Assembly (NCBI RefSeq): GCF_006476605.1
Contig: NZ_ML636802.1
Span: 1-64,000 of the forward strand
Origin: Brucella gallinifaecis
GTDB taxonomy: Bacteria > Pseudomonadota > Alphaproteobacteria > Rhizobiales > Rhizobiaceae
Length of the DNA stretch: 64,000 bases
Direction of reading: 5' to 3'
Shown: in pieces, positions 63,883 to 64,000 of the stretch
Position numbering within the stretch: the first letter of the stretch is position 1
Layout: each line of letters begins with the position of its first letter
Notes under the pieces: model-generated
What the model was told of the DNA's origin: nothing
What the model saw: only the letters and a program-made list of their open reading frames with translations
Database searches by the model: none
Program-made: the position numbers and the translations under genes

Positions 63883-64000
63883 GGCTTCTCATACTTCTCT
63901 CAATGCATCGAGACAATTGTTATTATTTAACTATTCTGAAGACGTTTGATCCTGTGTTTCAACAGACATCGCATATATACGCGGTAAATAGAACTTTGGC

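Noticed and set aside
1-64000. CRISPR array, defence system or prophage
   Set aside because: I saw no regularly spaced repeats, cas-like genes, restriction-modification or phage structural genes; only relics near 8.2-9.4 kb.

Overview
The window is chromosomal DNA from an alphaproteobacterium of the order Rhizobiales, most likely family Brucellaceae. The best family marker is a near-canonical Omp25 outer-membrane protein at 23446-24096. The gene neighbourhoods also fit: aapJQMP, perM-hdaA, purMN, lptF-lptG-lptD-surA-pdxA-rsmA, and DUF2062-acpS-lepB-rnc-era-recO. The DNA looks less GC-rich by eye than Brucella itself, and Omp25 differs from the Brucella form I remember at many positions. A relative such as Ochrobactrum, Pseudochrobactrum or a neighbouring genus is therefore more likely. 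The genus call is an inference.

Layout. 1-4 kb holds a general L-amino-acid ABC transporter (aapJQMP, minus strand, aapP cut by the window edge). 4.4-7.8 kb holds a PAP2 phosphatase, metC and a predicted glutamate-receptor-like ion channel. 7.8-10.8 kb is the only accessory-looking stretch: small membrane proteins, tRNA-Arg and tRNA-Pro, and gene debris including a probable tyrosine-recombinase C-terminus beside tRNA-Arg. 10.9-14.6 kb holds an atypical SDR, an SH3 protein, hdaA and a PerM-type permease. 15-17.5 kb holds purMN and a DUF992 protein with a CtrA-like box. 17.5-24 kb holds a molybdopterin oxidoreductase, an EamA exporter, rlmJ, a secreted protein next to RNase T2, a GST and omp25. 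24.4-29.9 kb holds an SDR-uvrC-pgsA-moaD-moaE run and a YbaY/META protein. 30-36 kb holds ndk, DinB, an ABC-F ATPase, holC and pepA. 36-43.9 kb is the LPS-export and outer-membrane assembly cluster ending in pdxA and rsmA. 43.9-51.9 kb holds an M23-family protein, rarD, cimA, a GFA protein, cysS, a miniature transposable element and a LysE exporter. 52-59 kb holds a SRAP protein, a NUDIX hydrolase, a GlxA regulator with a cysteine hydrolase, a dihydroorotase, and a ygfZ/HD/phosphatase operon. 59-64 kb is the recO-era-rnc-lepB-acpS-DUF2062 cluster.

How the genes work together. Most of the window is housekeeping: amino-acid uptake and export, cell-envelope assembly (LptF/G/D, a SurA-like chaperone, Omp25, an M23 protein), DNA replication and repair (HdaA, HolC, UvrC, RecO, SRAP), RNA processing (Rnc, Era, RsmA, RlmJ, RNase T2), and cofactor or nucleotide synthesis (PurM/N, PdxA, MoaD/E, Ndk). 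I see no defence island, CRISPR array, large prophage or obvious new multi-gene system. The most unusual items are the receptor-channel, the debris beside tRNA-Arg, a pair of related long hairpins before purM, a 284-bp inverted-repeat element, a partial duplication of the recO start region, and several enzymes with substituted signature residues. Searches needed to settle these were not possible here, so family assignments rest on motif recognition.
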